Shown here in pieces: positions 27,277 through 35,692 of a stretch of DNA of 64,000 nt. The stretch lies in NCBI GenBank assembly GCA_902562425.1, contig CACETF010000008.1, forward strand, positions 1-64,000. Direction: 5' to 3'. The notes below the pieces were generated by a model. That model searched no databases and was not told the DNA's origin. It saw nothing but the letters and a program-made list of their open reading frames with translations. A program made the translations under genes and the position numbers. Within the stretch, counting starts at the first letter, position 1, and each line of letters opens with the position of its first letter. This DNA comes from Porticoccaceae bacterium. GTDB taxonomy: Bacteria > Pseudomonadota > Gammaproteobacteria > Pseudomonadales > Porticoccaceae.

Positions 27277-28911
27277 ATGGCACATGGTCCGGCAGAGGGT
27301 ATAACACGGTGGTTATACACGACTAACCACAAAGACATTGGCACGCTATATTTGTGGTTCAGCTTTGCAATGTTTTTGACAGGTGGCTTTTTTGCAATGG
27401 TTATTCGGGCTGAGTTGTTCCAACCGGGCGTGCAATTGGTTCAACCAGAGTTTTTCATTCAGATGACCACAATGCACGGGCTTGTCATGGTTTTCGGAGC
27501 TATCATGCCCGCATTTGTCGGGCTGGCAAATTGGATGATTCCCATGATGATTGGCGCGCCAGATATGGCTCTTCCAAGGATGAATAACCTCAGTTTTTGG
27601 ATATTGCCATTTGCCTTTGCGATTCTTATTTCCACTCTTTTCATGGAAGGTGGCGGACCGAATTTTGGATGGACATTTTACGCACCTCTCTCAACGACTT
27701 ATGCTCCCGATTCAGTTAACTATTTTATTTTTGCCGTCCACATTATGGGTGCGTCCTCGATCATGGGATCAATCAATATTATTGCCACGGTTATGAATAT
27801 GAGGGCTCCGGGGATGACCTACATGAAGATGCCACTGTTCGTATGGACCTGGCTAATCACAGCATTCTTGTTGGTCGCAGTTATGCCGGTTTTGGCGGGT
27901 GCCGTGACTATGATGTTGATGGACATCAATTTTGGGACTAGCTTCTTCAATGCCGCGGGAGGTGGTGACCCAGTTCTCTTTCAGCACGTCTTTTGGTTCT
28001 TCGGGCATCCTGAAGTATACATTATAATCTTGCCTGCTTTCGGCGTAGTGTCCCAGATTATCCCAACGTTCAGCCGAAAACCTCTCTTCGGATACTCTTC
28101 GATGGTTTACGCTACAGCTGCGATTGCCTTTTTGTCATTTGTGGTCTGGGCGCACCATATGTTTACTGTAGGGATGCCGATCGCTGGAGAGTTATACTTT
28201 ATGTATGCAACCATGCTTATTGCTGTTCCCACTGGTGTAAAAGTTTTCAATTGGATCACGACGATGTATCGGGGTGCAATAACTTATGAGACACCAATGC
28301 TTTTCTGTATTGCTTTTGTGATCCTATTTACTTTTGGTGGTTTTACCGGATTAATGCTGTCGGTGGCTGCGGCCGATATACAATATCATGACACCTATTT
28401 TGTCGTAGCTCACTTCCACTATGTTATGGTCGCTGGTGCGGTTTTCAGTGGGACTGCAGCAGTGTATTACTGGCTGCCTAAGTGGTGTGGACGGATGTAT
28501 GATGAGACTATGGGCAAGGTGCAGTTCTGGCTTGCTTTTATTGCGTTCAACATCACATTCATGCCGCAGCACTTCCTTGGACTAGCTGGCATGCCGCGGC
28601 GATATGCGGATTATGGATTACAATTCGCCGACTGGAATATGGTTTCTAGCGTGGGTGCATTCTTGTACGGTGGTGCTCAGATCTTGTTTCTCTACAACGT
28701 TGTGCGCACTATCATGCATGGTGAACCGGTTAAAGAAGCGAAGGTCTGGGAGGGGGCGGAAGGTCTGGAGTGGCTTGTCCCAACGCCGGCGCCCTATCAC
28801 ACATTTAGTAAACCACCAGTAGTAGTTAGCAGCGCTGCCGGCGAGGACGAGTGGAGTATCTCGGGAGCCACGCCACATGTTTCGTTCAAGGCTGCACCGG
28901 AGGCGAGTTAG
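27277..28911 (+). CDS. coxA: Cytochrome c oxidase subunit I
   Basis: The protein has 544 residues with 12 membrane helices. The six metal ligands are in MTTMHGLVMVF, FGHPEVYIIIL (CuB His cross-linked to Tyr), WAHHMFTVGM and HDTYFVVAHFHYVM. The Glu in GHPEV marks the A1 type of heme-copper oxidase with a D-channel gate. Reduces O2 to water and pumps protons. The C-terminal 50 residues are a typical polar tail. SD GGAG before the ATG. ctaG starts 6 bases after its stop. Confidence 0.97.
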   Translation: MAHGPAEGITRWLYTTNHKDIGTLYLWFSFAMFLTGGFFAMVIRAELFQPGVQLVQPEFFIQMTTMHGLVMVFGAIMPAFVGLANWMIPMMIGAPDMALPRMNNLSFWILPFAFAILISTLFMEGGGPNFGWTFYAPLSTTYAPDSVNYFIFAVHIMGASSIMGSINIIATVMNMRAPGMTYMKMPLFVWTWLITAFLLVAVMPVLAGAVTMMLMDINFGTSFFNAAGGGDPVLFQHVFWFFGHPEVYIIILPAFGVVSQIIPTFSRKPLFGYSSMVYATAAIAFLSFVVWAHHMFTVGMPIAGELYFMYATMLIAVPTGVKVFNWITTMYRGAITYETPMLFCIAFVILFTFGGFTGLMLSVAAADIQYHDTYFVVAHFHYVMVAGAVFSGTAAVYYWLPKWCGRMYDETMGKVQFWLAFIAFNITFMPQHFLGLAGMPRRYADYGLQFADWNMVSSVGAFLYGGAQILFLYNVVRTIMHGEPVKEAKVWEGAEGLEWLVPTPAPYHTFSKPPVVVSSAAGEDEWSISGATPHVSFKAAPEAS

Positions 28912-28917
28912 CTTATC

Positions 28918-29472
28918 ATGTCGAAAGCTATTGGCAACAAATCTCTCTTACTTAAGTTATCTTTTCTGGCGATACTGATGTTTTCATTTGCTATATTCGT
29001 GATGCCGCCATTGTATAATCTTTTTTGCGACATACTCGGTATTGGCGGCAAGACAGGGGGTGCTTATACAGCAGTTGACGTAGAGGTTGATAAAAATCGG
29101 AGTGTCGAGGTGCAGTTTGTAGCGATGAATAACGCAACTATGCCCTGGGAGTTCTATCCGAAGCAGAGTAGCGTGTGGGTGCATCCTGGGGAGTCAAAAA
29201 AGGTCACATTTTATGCTCACAATCGGACTGCCAATGACATGGTGGGCCAGGCGATTCCGAGTCTTATTCCTTTTACGGCATCTAATTATTTCCACAAGAC
29301 AGAGTGCTTTTGCTTCAATAATCAGCCACTCTCCTCGGGTGAAGAGGCAGATCTTGAATTGGTATTCATCGTTGACCCTGATCTTCCTAAGAGTTTGAAT
29401 ACTTTGACGCTCTCCTATACCCTGTTCGATATTACTCATAATTTAAGTAACAATTTGGCGGTGTTAAACTAA
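28918..29472 (+). CDS. ctaG: Cytochrome c oxidase assembly protein CtaG/Cox11
   Basis: The protein has 184 residues. One N-terminal membrane helix (about 11-33) is followed by a periplasmic immunoglobulin-like domain. The copper-binding motif KTECFCFNNQPL (C-F-C) is intact. Delivers copper to the CuB site of subunit I. Located between coxA and coxC, as in Pseudomonas-type clusters. Confidence 0.93.
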   Translation: MSKAIGNKSLLLKLSFLAILMFSFAIFVMPPLYNLFCDILGIGGKTGGAYTAVDVEVDKNRSVEVQFVAMNNATMPWEFYPKQSSVWVHPGESKKVTFYAHNRTANDMVGQAIPSLIPFTASNYFHKTECFCFNNQPLSSGEEADLELVFIVDPDLPKSLNTLTLSYTLFDITHNLSNNLAVLN

Positions 29473-29507
29473 CATCATTTATGCCAAAGATGACCTTGGG
29501 AGGTCAG

Positions 29508-30482
29508 ATGTCTGAAGAAAAGTACTACGTTCCGGAGCAAAGCGCACTGCCTATTTTTTGTGCTACGGCAATGGGTGTAATGGCATTTGGGGCCGCTAGT
29601 TGGGTGATCGATGGTGGCGATGCCAAAATCTTCCTCGTTGGATTGGCTCTAATGACAATCGTTATGTACAAGTGGTGGAGTCTTGTAATTGAGGAAAACA
29701 TGCGGGGTCTTGCAAGCCCACAGCTTAAACATTCCTACGTGCTAGGTATGCTTTGGTTTATTTTTTCGGAGGTAATGTTTTTTGCAGCTTTCTTTGGTGC
29801 ATTGTTTTATGTTCGAGTCTTTGTGAACGCGTGGATCGGTGGTGAGGCCTCGGTAGCGCTTTTTGATAGCACCCCCACCGATGCTGCAATGGCTAATAAC
29901 GATATTTTATGGCCCGGATATGAGCGGCAGTGGCCGGTGATGGAGACGCCGGATCAGGCAGTGAACGGGGATGAGGCCATATTCAAGGGTCCAGAAAAGA
30001 ACATGAGTCTCCCTCTTTGGGAGTATCCAGCTAGTCAGTGGTTTTCAAAGCTTTATACCCTTTTGCCGTGGCTTCCACTGTGGAACACGGTTATATTGCT
30101 TTCCTCAAGCTTTACTGTGCATTTTGCACATATGGCCCTCAAAGAAGGTAACCGAAATGTTTTCCTCAGATATCTTGGAATTACGGTAATTCTGGGGTTC
30201 TTTTTTCTTTGTCTGCAGGTTGCAGAGTACTACGAAGCCTATGTTCATTATGGATTAACCCTTCAGTCCGGTATATATGGCACCACCTTTTTCATGCTAA
30301 CCGGGTTCCACGGCGCTCACGTGACGTTGGGTACGGGCATGCTTCTTATACAGCTTATTCGGGGATTAAAGGGCCACTTCAGTCATGAGGACCAATTTGG
30401 TTTTGAAGCAGCGTCTTGGTATTGGCACTTTGTTGATGTTGTGTGGTTGGGCCTCTTCATAGTTGTTTATATATTTGGTTGA
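29508..30482 (+). CDS. coxC: Cytochrome c oxidase subunit III
   Basis: The protein has 324 residues from ATG 29508, chosen because GGAGGT lies five bases upstream; the in-frame ATG at 29481 has no such signal. Seven-helix subunit III with VLGMLWFIFSEVMFFAAFFG and TGFHGAHVTLGTGML, and WYWHFVDVVWL at the end. A long polar loop (about residues 105-170) between helices is typical of gammaproteobacterial versions. Stabilises the proton-pumping core. Last gene before the interruption at 30.5-31.2 kb. Confidence 0.95.
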   Translation: MSEEKYYVPEQSALPIFCATAMGVMAFGAASWVIDGGDAKIFLVGLALMTIVMYKWWSLVIEENMRGLASPQLKHSYVLGMLWFIFSEVMFFAAFFGALFYVRVFVNAWIGGEASVALFDSTPTDAAMANNDILWPGYERQWPVMETPDQAVNGDEAIFKGPEKNMSLPLWEYPASQWFSKLYTLLPWLPLWNTVILLSSSFTVHFAHMALKEGNRNVFLRYLGITVILGFFFLCLQVAEYYEAYVHYGLTLQSGIYGTTFFMLTGFHGAHVTLGTGMLLIQLIRGLKGHFSHEDQFGFEAASWYWHFVDVVWLGLFIVVYIFG

Positions 30483-30872
30483 TTAATCGTAAAGGTTACG
30501 CATGTAGTCCCGGCCTACTTTCATCGCGGTTATTTTGCGATTCTGGTTTAAATTCAAATTATCTTATGACGGCTATATGAGCGACCGACATCTTAGTGTG
30601 CAAACTATTTCCAATATGGATCAGACCTTTAACTTTATAGGCAATTAATTGCCAACTCGTTAGGCTCCTTCACTTCAGCATCTGCAAGTTCAAGTTTCCT
30701 TAGTTATAGTAGGACTCACCGATGGATCACCATTTATAAGTCTTTACGTAATTCTTGAGACTAAGCCTACTATTGCATCAGTTAGAGACATAGCCATCAC
30801 AAGCTTTAAAGTAGATACCAATACGCTTGAGCGACGCAATCTTGTAGCCAATAAGATAAAATGTAAGGCCTG
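30483..30872. other. 390-base gene-free stretch upstream of the flagellin remnant
   Basis: No gene could be read here. The stretch directly precedes the flagellin scrap at 30873-31090 and may hold further, unrecognisable parts of the same dead gene. Confidence 0.35.
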
Positions 30873-31090
30873 CTTTTTGGTGCTCAATGAGCCGTCTTGA
30901 TTATGCAGTGGGCAACTTGTCTAACATCGTCATAAATGGTGGAGCCTCAAGGAGCCGGACCTCTGATGAAGACTATGCGCGTAAAACCAGCGAACTCGCT
31001 AGAACACAGACCATTTAGCAAGCAGCAATGGCAATGTTGACAAAAGCCAACACGCAAGCGAAACAGGTTTTTGAGCTCATCGAAGGCAGT
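30873..31090 (+). pseudogene. Flagellin C-terminal fragment (dead gene)
   Basis: The stretch reads LFGAQ, a frameshift at about 30887, then SRLDYAVGNLSNIVINGG, ASRSRTSDEDYARKTSELAR and TQTI, an in-frame TAG (31016-31018), then QAAMAMLTKANTQAKQVFEL and IEG. This follows the flagellin D0 C-terminus block by block: a LGA-Q-NRLD start, NLSNI, ASRSRI-D-DYA-ET, LART-QIL-QQA and MLAQAN. The frameshift, the nonsense codon and the lack of an upstream N-terminal domain show a decayed gene. Its position inside the cytochrome oxidase cluster is unusual. Confidence 0.8.
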
Positions 31091-31246
31091 CTCATTGATT
31101 CAGTCCGTACCATTAGTAACAAGTGAGGGCATTGAACTTTTACTGTCTTTGCAGCTGTTACCGAGTGGAGTCGGTTATTCCCATAATGCAATCATACAAA
31201 GTAATTATTGCCTCGATTGGAAAAGTTCGTCGAAATCTTTTTTATC

Positions 31247-31519
31247 TTATCGTGCCGGTTTATCGGGTTGCTGTCCTTCTATCGCATTTGTCATGCTAGG
31301 ATGCATACCCTGGTCCCAAGGTGCTTGGCTCCTGATCTGACCGGTATATGCGCCGTATATGATTGTAATAAGGAGAGTGGCAGCTAGGCTAATGCGAAGT
31401 CCTAGCGCACGTAGCAATCTCTTTTTTGGATCTCCGAGATCTTTGACGAGAAAGTTGAGTCCGCTGAAAAGGCTTGCTACAACTGCTAAGAAAAGAATAA
31501 TAATCAGGATTTTTAACAT
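31247..31519 (-). CDS. DUF2909 twin-helix membrane protein
   Basis: The protein has 90 residues. Two membrane helices (about 3-27 and 43-63) are joined by the basic loop DLGDPKKRLLRALGLR. The family of small 'twin transmembrane' proteins sits beside oxidase genes in gammaproteobacteria; the minus-strand orientation between coxC and SURF1 is the usual one. Function unknown; an assembly or stability role is inferred. Intact. Confidence 0.82.
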   Translation of the reverse strand: MLKILIIILFLAVVASLFSGLNFLVKDLGDPKKRLLRALGLRISLAATLLITIIYGAYTGQIRSQAPWDQGMHPSMTNAIEGQQPDKPAR

Positions 31520-31563
31520 GAATTTATTAATGCTCTGGGAATGACATCAATATTAAAACATAA

Positions 31564-32337
31564 ATGACAAAAAAACCCTATCATGTAAGAAAAGACTTCC
31601 GCTGGCAGTTCAACAGAAAAATAGTTTTGTTTGTTTTGCTGACGTTGCCATGCCTAGTGTCTCTCGGGTTTTGGCAATTATCCCGTGCTGAGGAAAAGCG
31701 CCTGATTAAAGAGTTATATAGTCAAAATCAAGTTGCGCCTGAAGCCTCGATCAAGGATTTGAGAGAAGATAAAAATATGCAATATCGTAAAGTAGAGTTC
31801 AGCGGTGTTTTGAGTAGAGATAAGCGGATATTTTTAGATAATAAAGTTCGTTTAAGCCGTCCGGGATACGAAGTCTTCGAGGAATTAACTCCTGCAGGAA
31901 TTGATGTTTCGATCCTTGTAAATAGAGGCTGGGTACCTGCGTCTTTAGACAGGTCTGTGTTGCCTACGTTAAAGGACATTGAAGGAAAAGTGATTATTAA
32001 AGGCTCTTTGTATCGAACGTTAGCAGGTGGTCTACAACTAGACGATGGAATTGAAGTTCCTGTTGAATGGCCTGTGCGAGTTGGTTGGATTACTGCCGAG
32101 AGAGCGCAAGTCCTTTATCAAAAACCATTTTATTCATATCAAGTTCGGCTCGATAGAGGCTCGCCGGGAGCTCTAGAAACAGGCTGGCCGGTGGTTTCGA
32201 TAAATCCTGAGAAGCATATTGCATATAGCGTACAGTGGTTTTTGATGTCGGGAGTATTAATTCTGATGGGCATAGCAGCAAACTCGAACTTAATTGAATG
32301 GTTGCAAGAAATTTTTCGGAGCTTTAGACATGACTGA
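31564..32337 (+). CDS. SURF1 family oxidase assembly protein
   Basis: The protein has 257 residues. Two membrane helices near the ends (about 21-39 and 223-241) flank a periplasmic domain. N-terminal LPCLVSLGFWQLSRAEEKR and central NRGWVPASL fit SURF1 (the GFWQL..R..K and RGWVP motifs). Participates in heme a insertion into subunit I. Overlaps the next gene by 8 bases. Confidence 0.92.
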   Translation: MTKKPYHVRKDFRWQFNRKIVLFVLLTLPCLVSLGFWQLSRAEEKRLIKELYSQNQVAPEASIKDLREDKNMQYRKVEFSGVLSRDKRIFLDNKVRLSRPGYEVFEELTPAGIDVSILVNRGWVPASLDRSVLPTLKDIEGKVIIKGSLYRTLAGGLQLDDGIEVPVEWPVRVGWITAERAQVLYQKPFYSYQVRLDRGSPGALETGWPVVSINPEKHIAYSVQWFLMSGVLILMGIAANSNLIEWLQEIFRSFRHD

Positions 32338-32944
32338 CGACATTTTAATTACAAAGCAACAGCGCAACATCAAGTACCAGATATGGCTCATGCTCGCAAT
32401 AGTAACTGTTTCATTGTTATTTGGGTTTTTGTTGATTCCGAAGGATGAGAATCAGAAGCAGCGATTGATATCTCTGGTTGGAACAACTAATCAAGGCGGT
32501 CTGGTAAGTCCTACCGTAAATCTGGATGAATTACTTAGTTTTGATACTCAATCGGAGAAACCAAAGTGGACTGTGCTAATTGTCGGCGGCGTATGTGACA
32601 TGAAATGTAAAGAGGTTTTGAGGGAGACGAAACATGTTCACATGTTATTGGGCAAGAACTCATTAAGGGTTCACAGAGTTTATTTGCAAGACCAGTCGAT
32701 TTTTAGCTCTACAAAAACTTCCAACTTGAAAGGTGAGCACCCACACCTGCAAATGGTATCTGGTAACGTTGATGCCTTTCGTCAAGCAACCGAAAAAGTA
32801 ACCTCAGCGTGGGACTCGGAGGAAACCCGTGTCTTTGTTTTAACTCCGGACAATGAGGCGGTTTTGTATTATAGTAAAGATCATTATCTGGGTGGTCTTC
32901 TGGATGACCTCAAACATTTGCTGAAGTACTCTCCCAGCCGATAA
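32330..32944 (+). CDS. Oxidase-cluster membrane protein with CxxxC (SCO-like fold?)
   Basis: The protein has 204 residues from ATG 32330, overlapping the SURF1 tail by 8 bases. One N-terminal membrane helix (about 18-38) is followed by a periplasmic domain with WTVLIVGGVCDMKCKEVL, a Cys-x3-Cys in a thioredoxin-like strand-loop-helix position like SCO proteins. Homologues sit at this place in many gammaproteobacterial cox clusters; no function is established. A copper or thiol role in CuA assembly is inferred from the motif and context. Confidence 0.7.
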   Translation: MTDDILITKQQRNIKYQIWLMLAIVTVSLLFGFLLIPKDENQKQRLISLVGTTNQGGLVSPTVNLDELLSFDTQSEKPKWTVLIVGGVCDMKCKEVLRETKHVHMLLGKNSLRVHRVYLQDQSIFSSTKTSNLKGEHPHLQMVSGNVDAFRQATEKVTSAWDSEETRVFVLTPDNEAVLYYSKDHYLGGLLDDLKHLLKYSPSR

Positions 32945-32951
32945 TTACACT

Positions 32952-33881
32952 ATGTCCCATATAAGGCGTGATATGAGTTCTCAAAGTGATGCGAATATAG
33001 ACCCAGCAGGCTGGCGCGATTATCTTCAGTTATGCAAGCCAAATGTTGTTGCCTTGATGATTCTTACTTCACTGATCGGTATGCTGTTGGCTACAGATCA
33101 GTTGGTTCCCTTTGATGTTCTAATACTGGGTAATTTGGGAATAGCCTTCAGTGCAGGCTCAGCAGCTGCAGTGAATCATATAGTCGATCAGCATGTGGAC
33201 GAATTGATGGATCGGACTTCCAATCGGCCTATAGCACGAGGACGTGTAACGGTTCGACAGGCAATTCTCTTTGCAACAGCGACGGGAGTTTCGGGTTTGT
33301 TTATTCTTATAACCTTTATCAACCCATTAACAGCCTGGCTAACATTGGGGTCGCTCGTTGGATATGCTTTTATATACACGATGTATTTAAAACGCGCGAC
33401 GCCGCAAAATATTGTGATCGGAGGCCTAGCCGGTGCCGCGCCGCCATTATTAGGATGGACAGCAGTGACAGGCGAGATTCATCATAACGCACTTTTACTG
33501 GTACTCATAATTTTTGCATGGACGCCACCGCATTTTTGGGCACTTGCGGTGCACCGTAAAGACGAGTACGCGAAGGCAGACATACCAATGCTTCCTGTTA
33601 CTCACGGTGAGAAATATACTAAAATCCACATTTTCCTCTATACACTGATTTTATTGGTCGTAAGCGTGATGCCCTTTCTCACAGGTATGTTAGGGTGGCT
33701 TTACCTAGTAGGGGCATTATCGTTAGGAATAGGCTTCATCTTTTGGTCAGTGAAAATGTTGTATTCAGAGGGGGGAGATTCAGGTATTAAGACATTCAAT
33801 TACTCGATTGTATACCTGATCTCTTTATTTTGTATTATGTTACTTGATCATTACGCTATAACATCATCCTATCCATTTTAG
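32952..33881 (+). CDS. ctaB: Protoheme IX farnesyltransferase (heme O synthase)
   Basis: The protein has 309 residues, a UbiA-type prenyltransferase with about nine helices. The motif NHIVDQHVDELMDRTSNRPI matches the first aspartate-rich signature; FAWTPPHFWALAVHRKDEYA with ADIPMLPVTHG is the second. Adds a farnesyl group to heme b to make heme O. In Pseudomonas-like clusters ctaA (heme A synthase) lies immediately before it; here only 7 bases separate it from the CxxxC protein, so ctaA is absent. Confidence 0.94.
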   Translation: MSHIRRDMSSQSDANIDPAGWRDYLQLCKPNVVALMILTSLIGMLLATDQLVPFDVLILGNLGIAFSAGSAAAVNHIVDQHVDELMDRTSNRPIARGRVTVRQAILFATATGVSGLFILITFINPLTAWLTLGSLVGYAFIYTMYLKRATPQNIVIGGLAGAAPPLLGWTAVTGEIHHNALLLVLIIFAWTPPHFWALAVHRKDEYAKADIPMLPVTHGEKYTKIHIFLYTLILLVVSVMPFLTGMLGWLYLVGALSLGIGFIFWSVKMLYSEGGDSGIKTFNYSIVYLISLFCIMLLDHYAITSSYPF

Positions 33882-33899
33882 TTTATCAAGGAGTTCTCT

Positions 33900-34541
33900 T
33901 TGGACAAGCAGCAGCGTGGTATCCGCAATACCATCATTGTCGTAGTCATATTTATGGTGGCGGTAGTTTGCGGATTTATATGGCGTATGGGACAGCCTGT
34001 AATAATGTCTAAGGAAGAGCTGTTAGTGAATGGTGCGGTATTGTTGAGCACACCGCGTAAGTTTAGTGATTTTGAGCTACTTGATCATAACGGTGATACT
34101 TTCTCTTTAAAAAACTTAAACGATCAGTGGAGTATTTTATTTTTTGCGTTCACCAATTGCCCGGATATTTGTCCAACAACTCTATCAACCCTCTCCAACA
34201 TGTATAGTAAACTGGATGTTGAAGAACAAAAAAGCTTACAAGTTATCATGGTCTCCTTAGACGTCGAGCGGGATACTGTCGATAAGCTTGCGGGCTATGT
34301 GCCTTATTTTCATGATGAATTTGTTGGTGTGACCGGAAATCGTCACTTCGTTCGACGGCTCACTGCTGAGTTAAATATTGCGTACAGCCGAGTAGATATA
34401 GGCGCAGACAATTATACAATTGACCACAGTACACAGTTGTTGTTGATTAATCCTAACGGGCACTATCATGCTTTTTTTAAAGCACCCCACAGTGAAGTGG
34501 CGCTACGGCAAACATGGAGATCGATGAAAGCCTTATTCTAA
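33900..34541 (+). CDS. SCO1/SenC copper chaperone
   Basis: The protein has 213 residues. TTG start at 33900 with AAGGAG six bases upstream. An N-terminal helix (about 11-29) anchors a periplasmic thioredoxin-fold domain. Copper site TNCPDICPTTL has Cys87 and Cys91, and the distant histidine lies in IDHSTQLLLINP. Delivers copper to CuA of subunit II and closes the oxidase cluster. Confidence 0.93.
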   Translation: MDKQQRGIRNTIIVVVIFMVAVVCGFIWRMGQPVIMSKEELLVNGAVLLSTPRKFSDFELLDHNGDTFSLKNLNDQWSILFFAFTNCPDICPTTLSTLSNMYSKLDVEEQKSLQVIMVSLDVERDTVDKLAGYVPYFHDEFVGVTGNRHFVRRLTAELNIAYSRVDIGADNYTIDHSTQLLLINPNGHYHAFFKAPHSEVALRQTWRSMKALF

Positions 34542-34733
34542 GAATGCCGATCGTTGCCAGTTTCTTGATGTTACTACCAGTCGACGAAACATGCTTTTAT
34601 GCGTTCTTGTCTAAGTTACTACCAAATTATAAAAGTTCATAGAGTTGAAAGAATCAAAATGCATTTGCGGGAATCAAAAGTCTTTTTTAAGGTTTGATTG
34701 CAAAATTTCAAATTGCTGGAGTCAATGCACTGT

Positions 34734-35246
34734 TTAATCTCTTGCTAATTTCTGAGTTGACTTAGATTCATTGCACAGGACGCATAGGCCAAACAATTCG
34801 ATATTTTTTGAATTTAGATTGAAGTTTGCATTTCCACAAGTTTTTTGTAGGAGATAATCTACGCTTCTACAGCTCACCTCAGCAATATTCCCGCATCCTT
34901 CGCAAATTAAAAATAAGTTACTTTGAGGGCTGTTTGGAAAAGGACACCCAATAAAGCTGTTAAGTGACGGAATTTTATGTATAAGACCAAGTTTAGTTAA
35001 GAATCGTAGTGCTCGGTATACCGTTGGGGGCGCAACAGCTTTACGGCTAATTCTAGCTAGTTGGTCCTGTATTTGATAAGCACCGATAGGACGATGGCTT
35101 TGCCAAATCAGTTTGAGAACTTGTTCTTTAGTAGGAGTCAAATTTACTTTATTTTGCTGGCATATTTCACGGGTTAATTTTAGAGCTGCATTTATACAGC
35201 GCTCGTGGTCGTGAATATTATAGGCTGTACGCGCATTTGACATCAT
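34734..35246 (-). CDS. zur: Fur-family zinc uptake regulator Zur
   Basis: The protein has 170 residues. The N-terminal winged helix includes PIGAYQIQDQLARISRKAVAP and PTVYRALRFLTKLGLIHKIP. The structural zinc site has two CxxC pairs, LICEGCGNIAEV and FGLCVLCNES. The long basic N-terminus and IHKIPSLNSFIGC are as in Zur rather than Fur. A perfect Zur palindrome lies 15 bases upstream of its start, confirming the assignment and implying autorepression. No zinc transporter gene is in the window. Confidence 0.88.
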   Translation of the reverse strand: MMSNARTAYNIHDHERCINAALKLTREICQQNKVNLTPTKEQVLKLIWQSHRPIGAYQIQDQLARISRKAVAPPTVYRALRFLTKLGLIHKIPSLNSFIGCPFPNSPQSNLFLICEGCGNIAEVSCRSVDYLLQKTCGNANFNLNSKNIELFGLCVLCNESKSTQKLARD

Positions 35247-35260
35247 ATACTTAACACCTA

Positions 35261-35279
35261 AATGTTATATTATAACATT
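35261..35279. promoter_or_regulatory. Zur box (perfect palindrome)
   Basis: AATGTTATATTATAACATT is a perfect 9-1-9 palindrome matching the remembered gammaproteobacterial Zur consensus core (GTTATAnTATAAC). It lies 15 bases upstream of the zur start codon, so it should repress zur when zinc is plentiful. Confidence 0.85.
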
Positions 35280-35377
35280 ACTTTTATTTAAGAATTTCTT
35301 CAATTTCTCACAAGCACATATATTTCTGAAAAGCATATATTTTTTTAATGACTAAGGAGTCAAGAACATATTTACTT

Positions 35378-35396
35378 AAAGTAATAATATAACATT
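35378..35396. promoter_or_regulatory. Second Zur box
   Basis: AAAGTAATAATATAACATT keeps one full half-site (TATAACATT) and 7 of 9 bases of the other. It lies about 130 bases upstream of zur and 300 before polA. No zinc gene flanks it, so it may serve the zur promoter or be left over from a lost gene. Confidence 0.55.
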
Positions 35397-35692
35397 ACGT
35401 AAAGAAATTAAATGTCATAGTAGCAGATTAATATACAGAAAACTAAAAGTACTATAACTTTTTTAGTAATTTGTTTGTCTTTGTGTTTATGTATTGATGT
35501 TAGATTGTTTCAGACTTAGATTTTGGAATTTTCTTAGCAAGTGTGAGTAAAGTTGAAATTACCACTCACGCACTTTTTGGTGGCGTCGCAACCATAGACT
35601 TCTTGTATAATTGAAATGTAGGAGTTCGAAACACCGATAGCCAGCTAGCTGTTCGGTATGCTATCTTCTGTAGAACAATTTAGAGTCCGAAT

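Larger units (their letters stand above)
35247..35692. other. 446-base zur-polA divergent intergenic region
   Basis: Very AT-rich. It contains two Zur boxes on the zur side and, on the polA side, a perfect TATAAT at 35606-35611 about 80 bases before polA, without a good -35. No reading frame is supported. Confidence 0.5.

Noticed and set aside
31071-31340. An 89-codon plus-strand frame downstream of the flagellin remnant
   Set aside because: It lies out of frame with the flagellin fragment and runs antisense through the DUF2909 gene; composition is not protein-like.
32330-32944. Whether this gene could be the missing heme A synthase ctaA
   Set aside because: It has only one membrane helix and a Cys-x3-Cys motif; heme A synthase has eight helices and conserved histidines.
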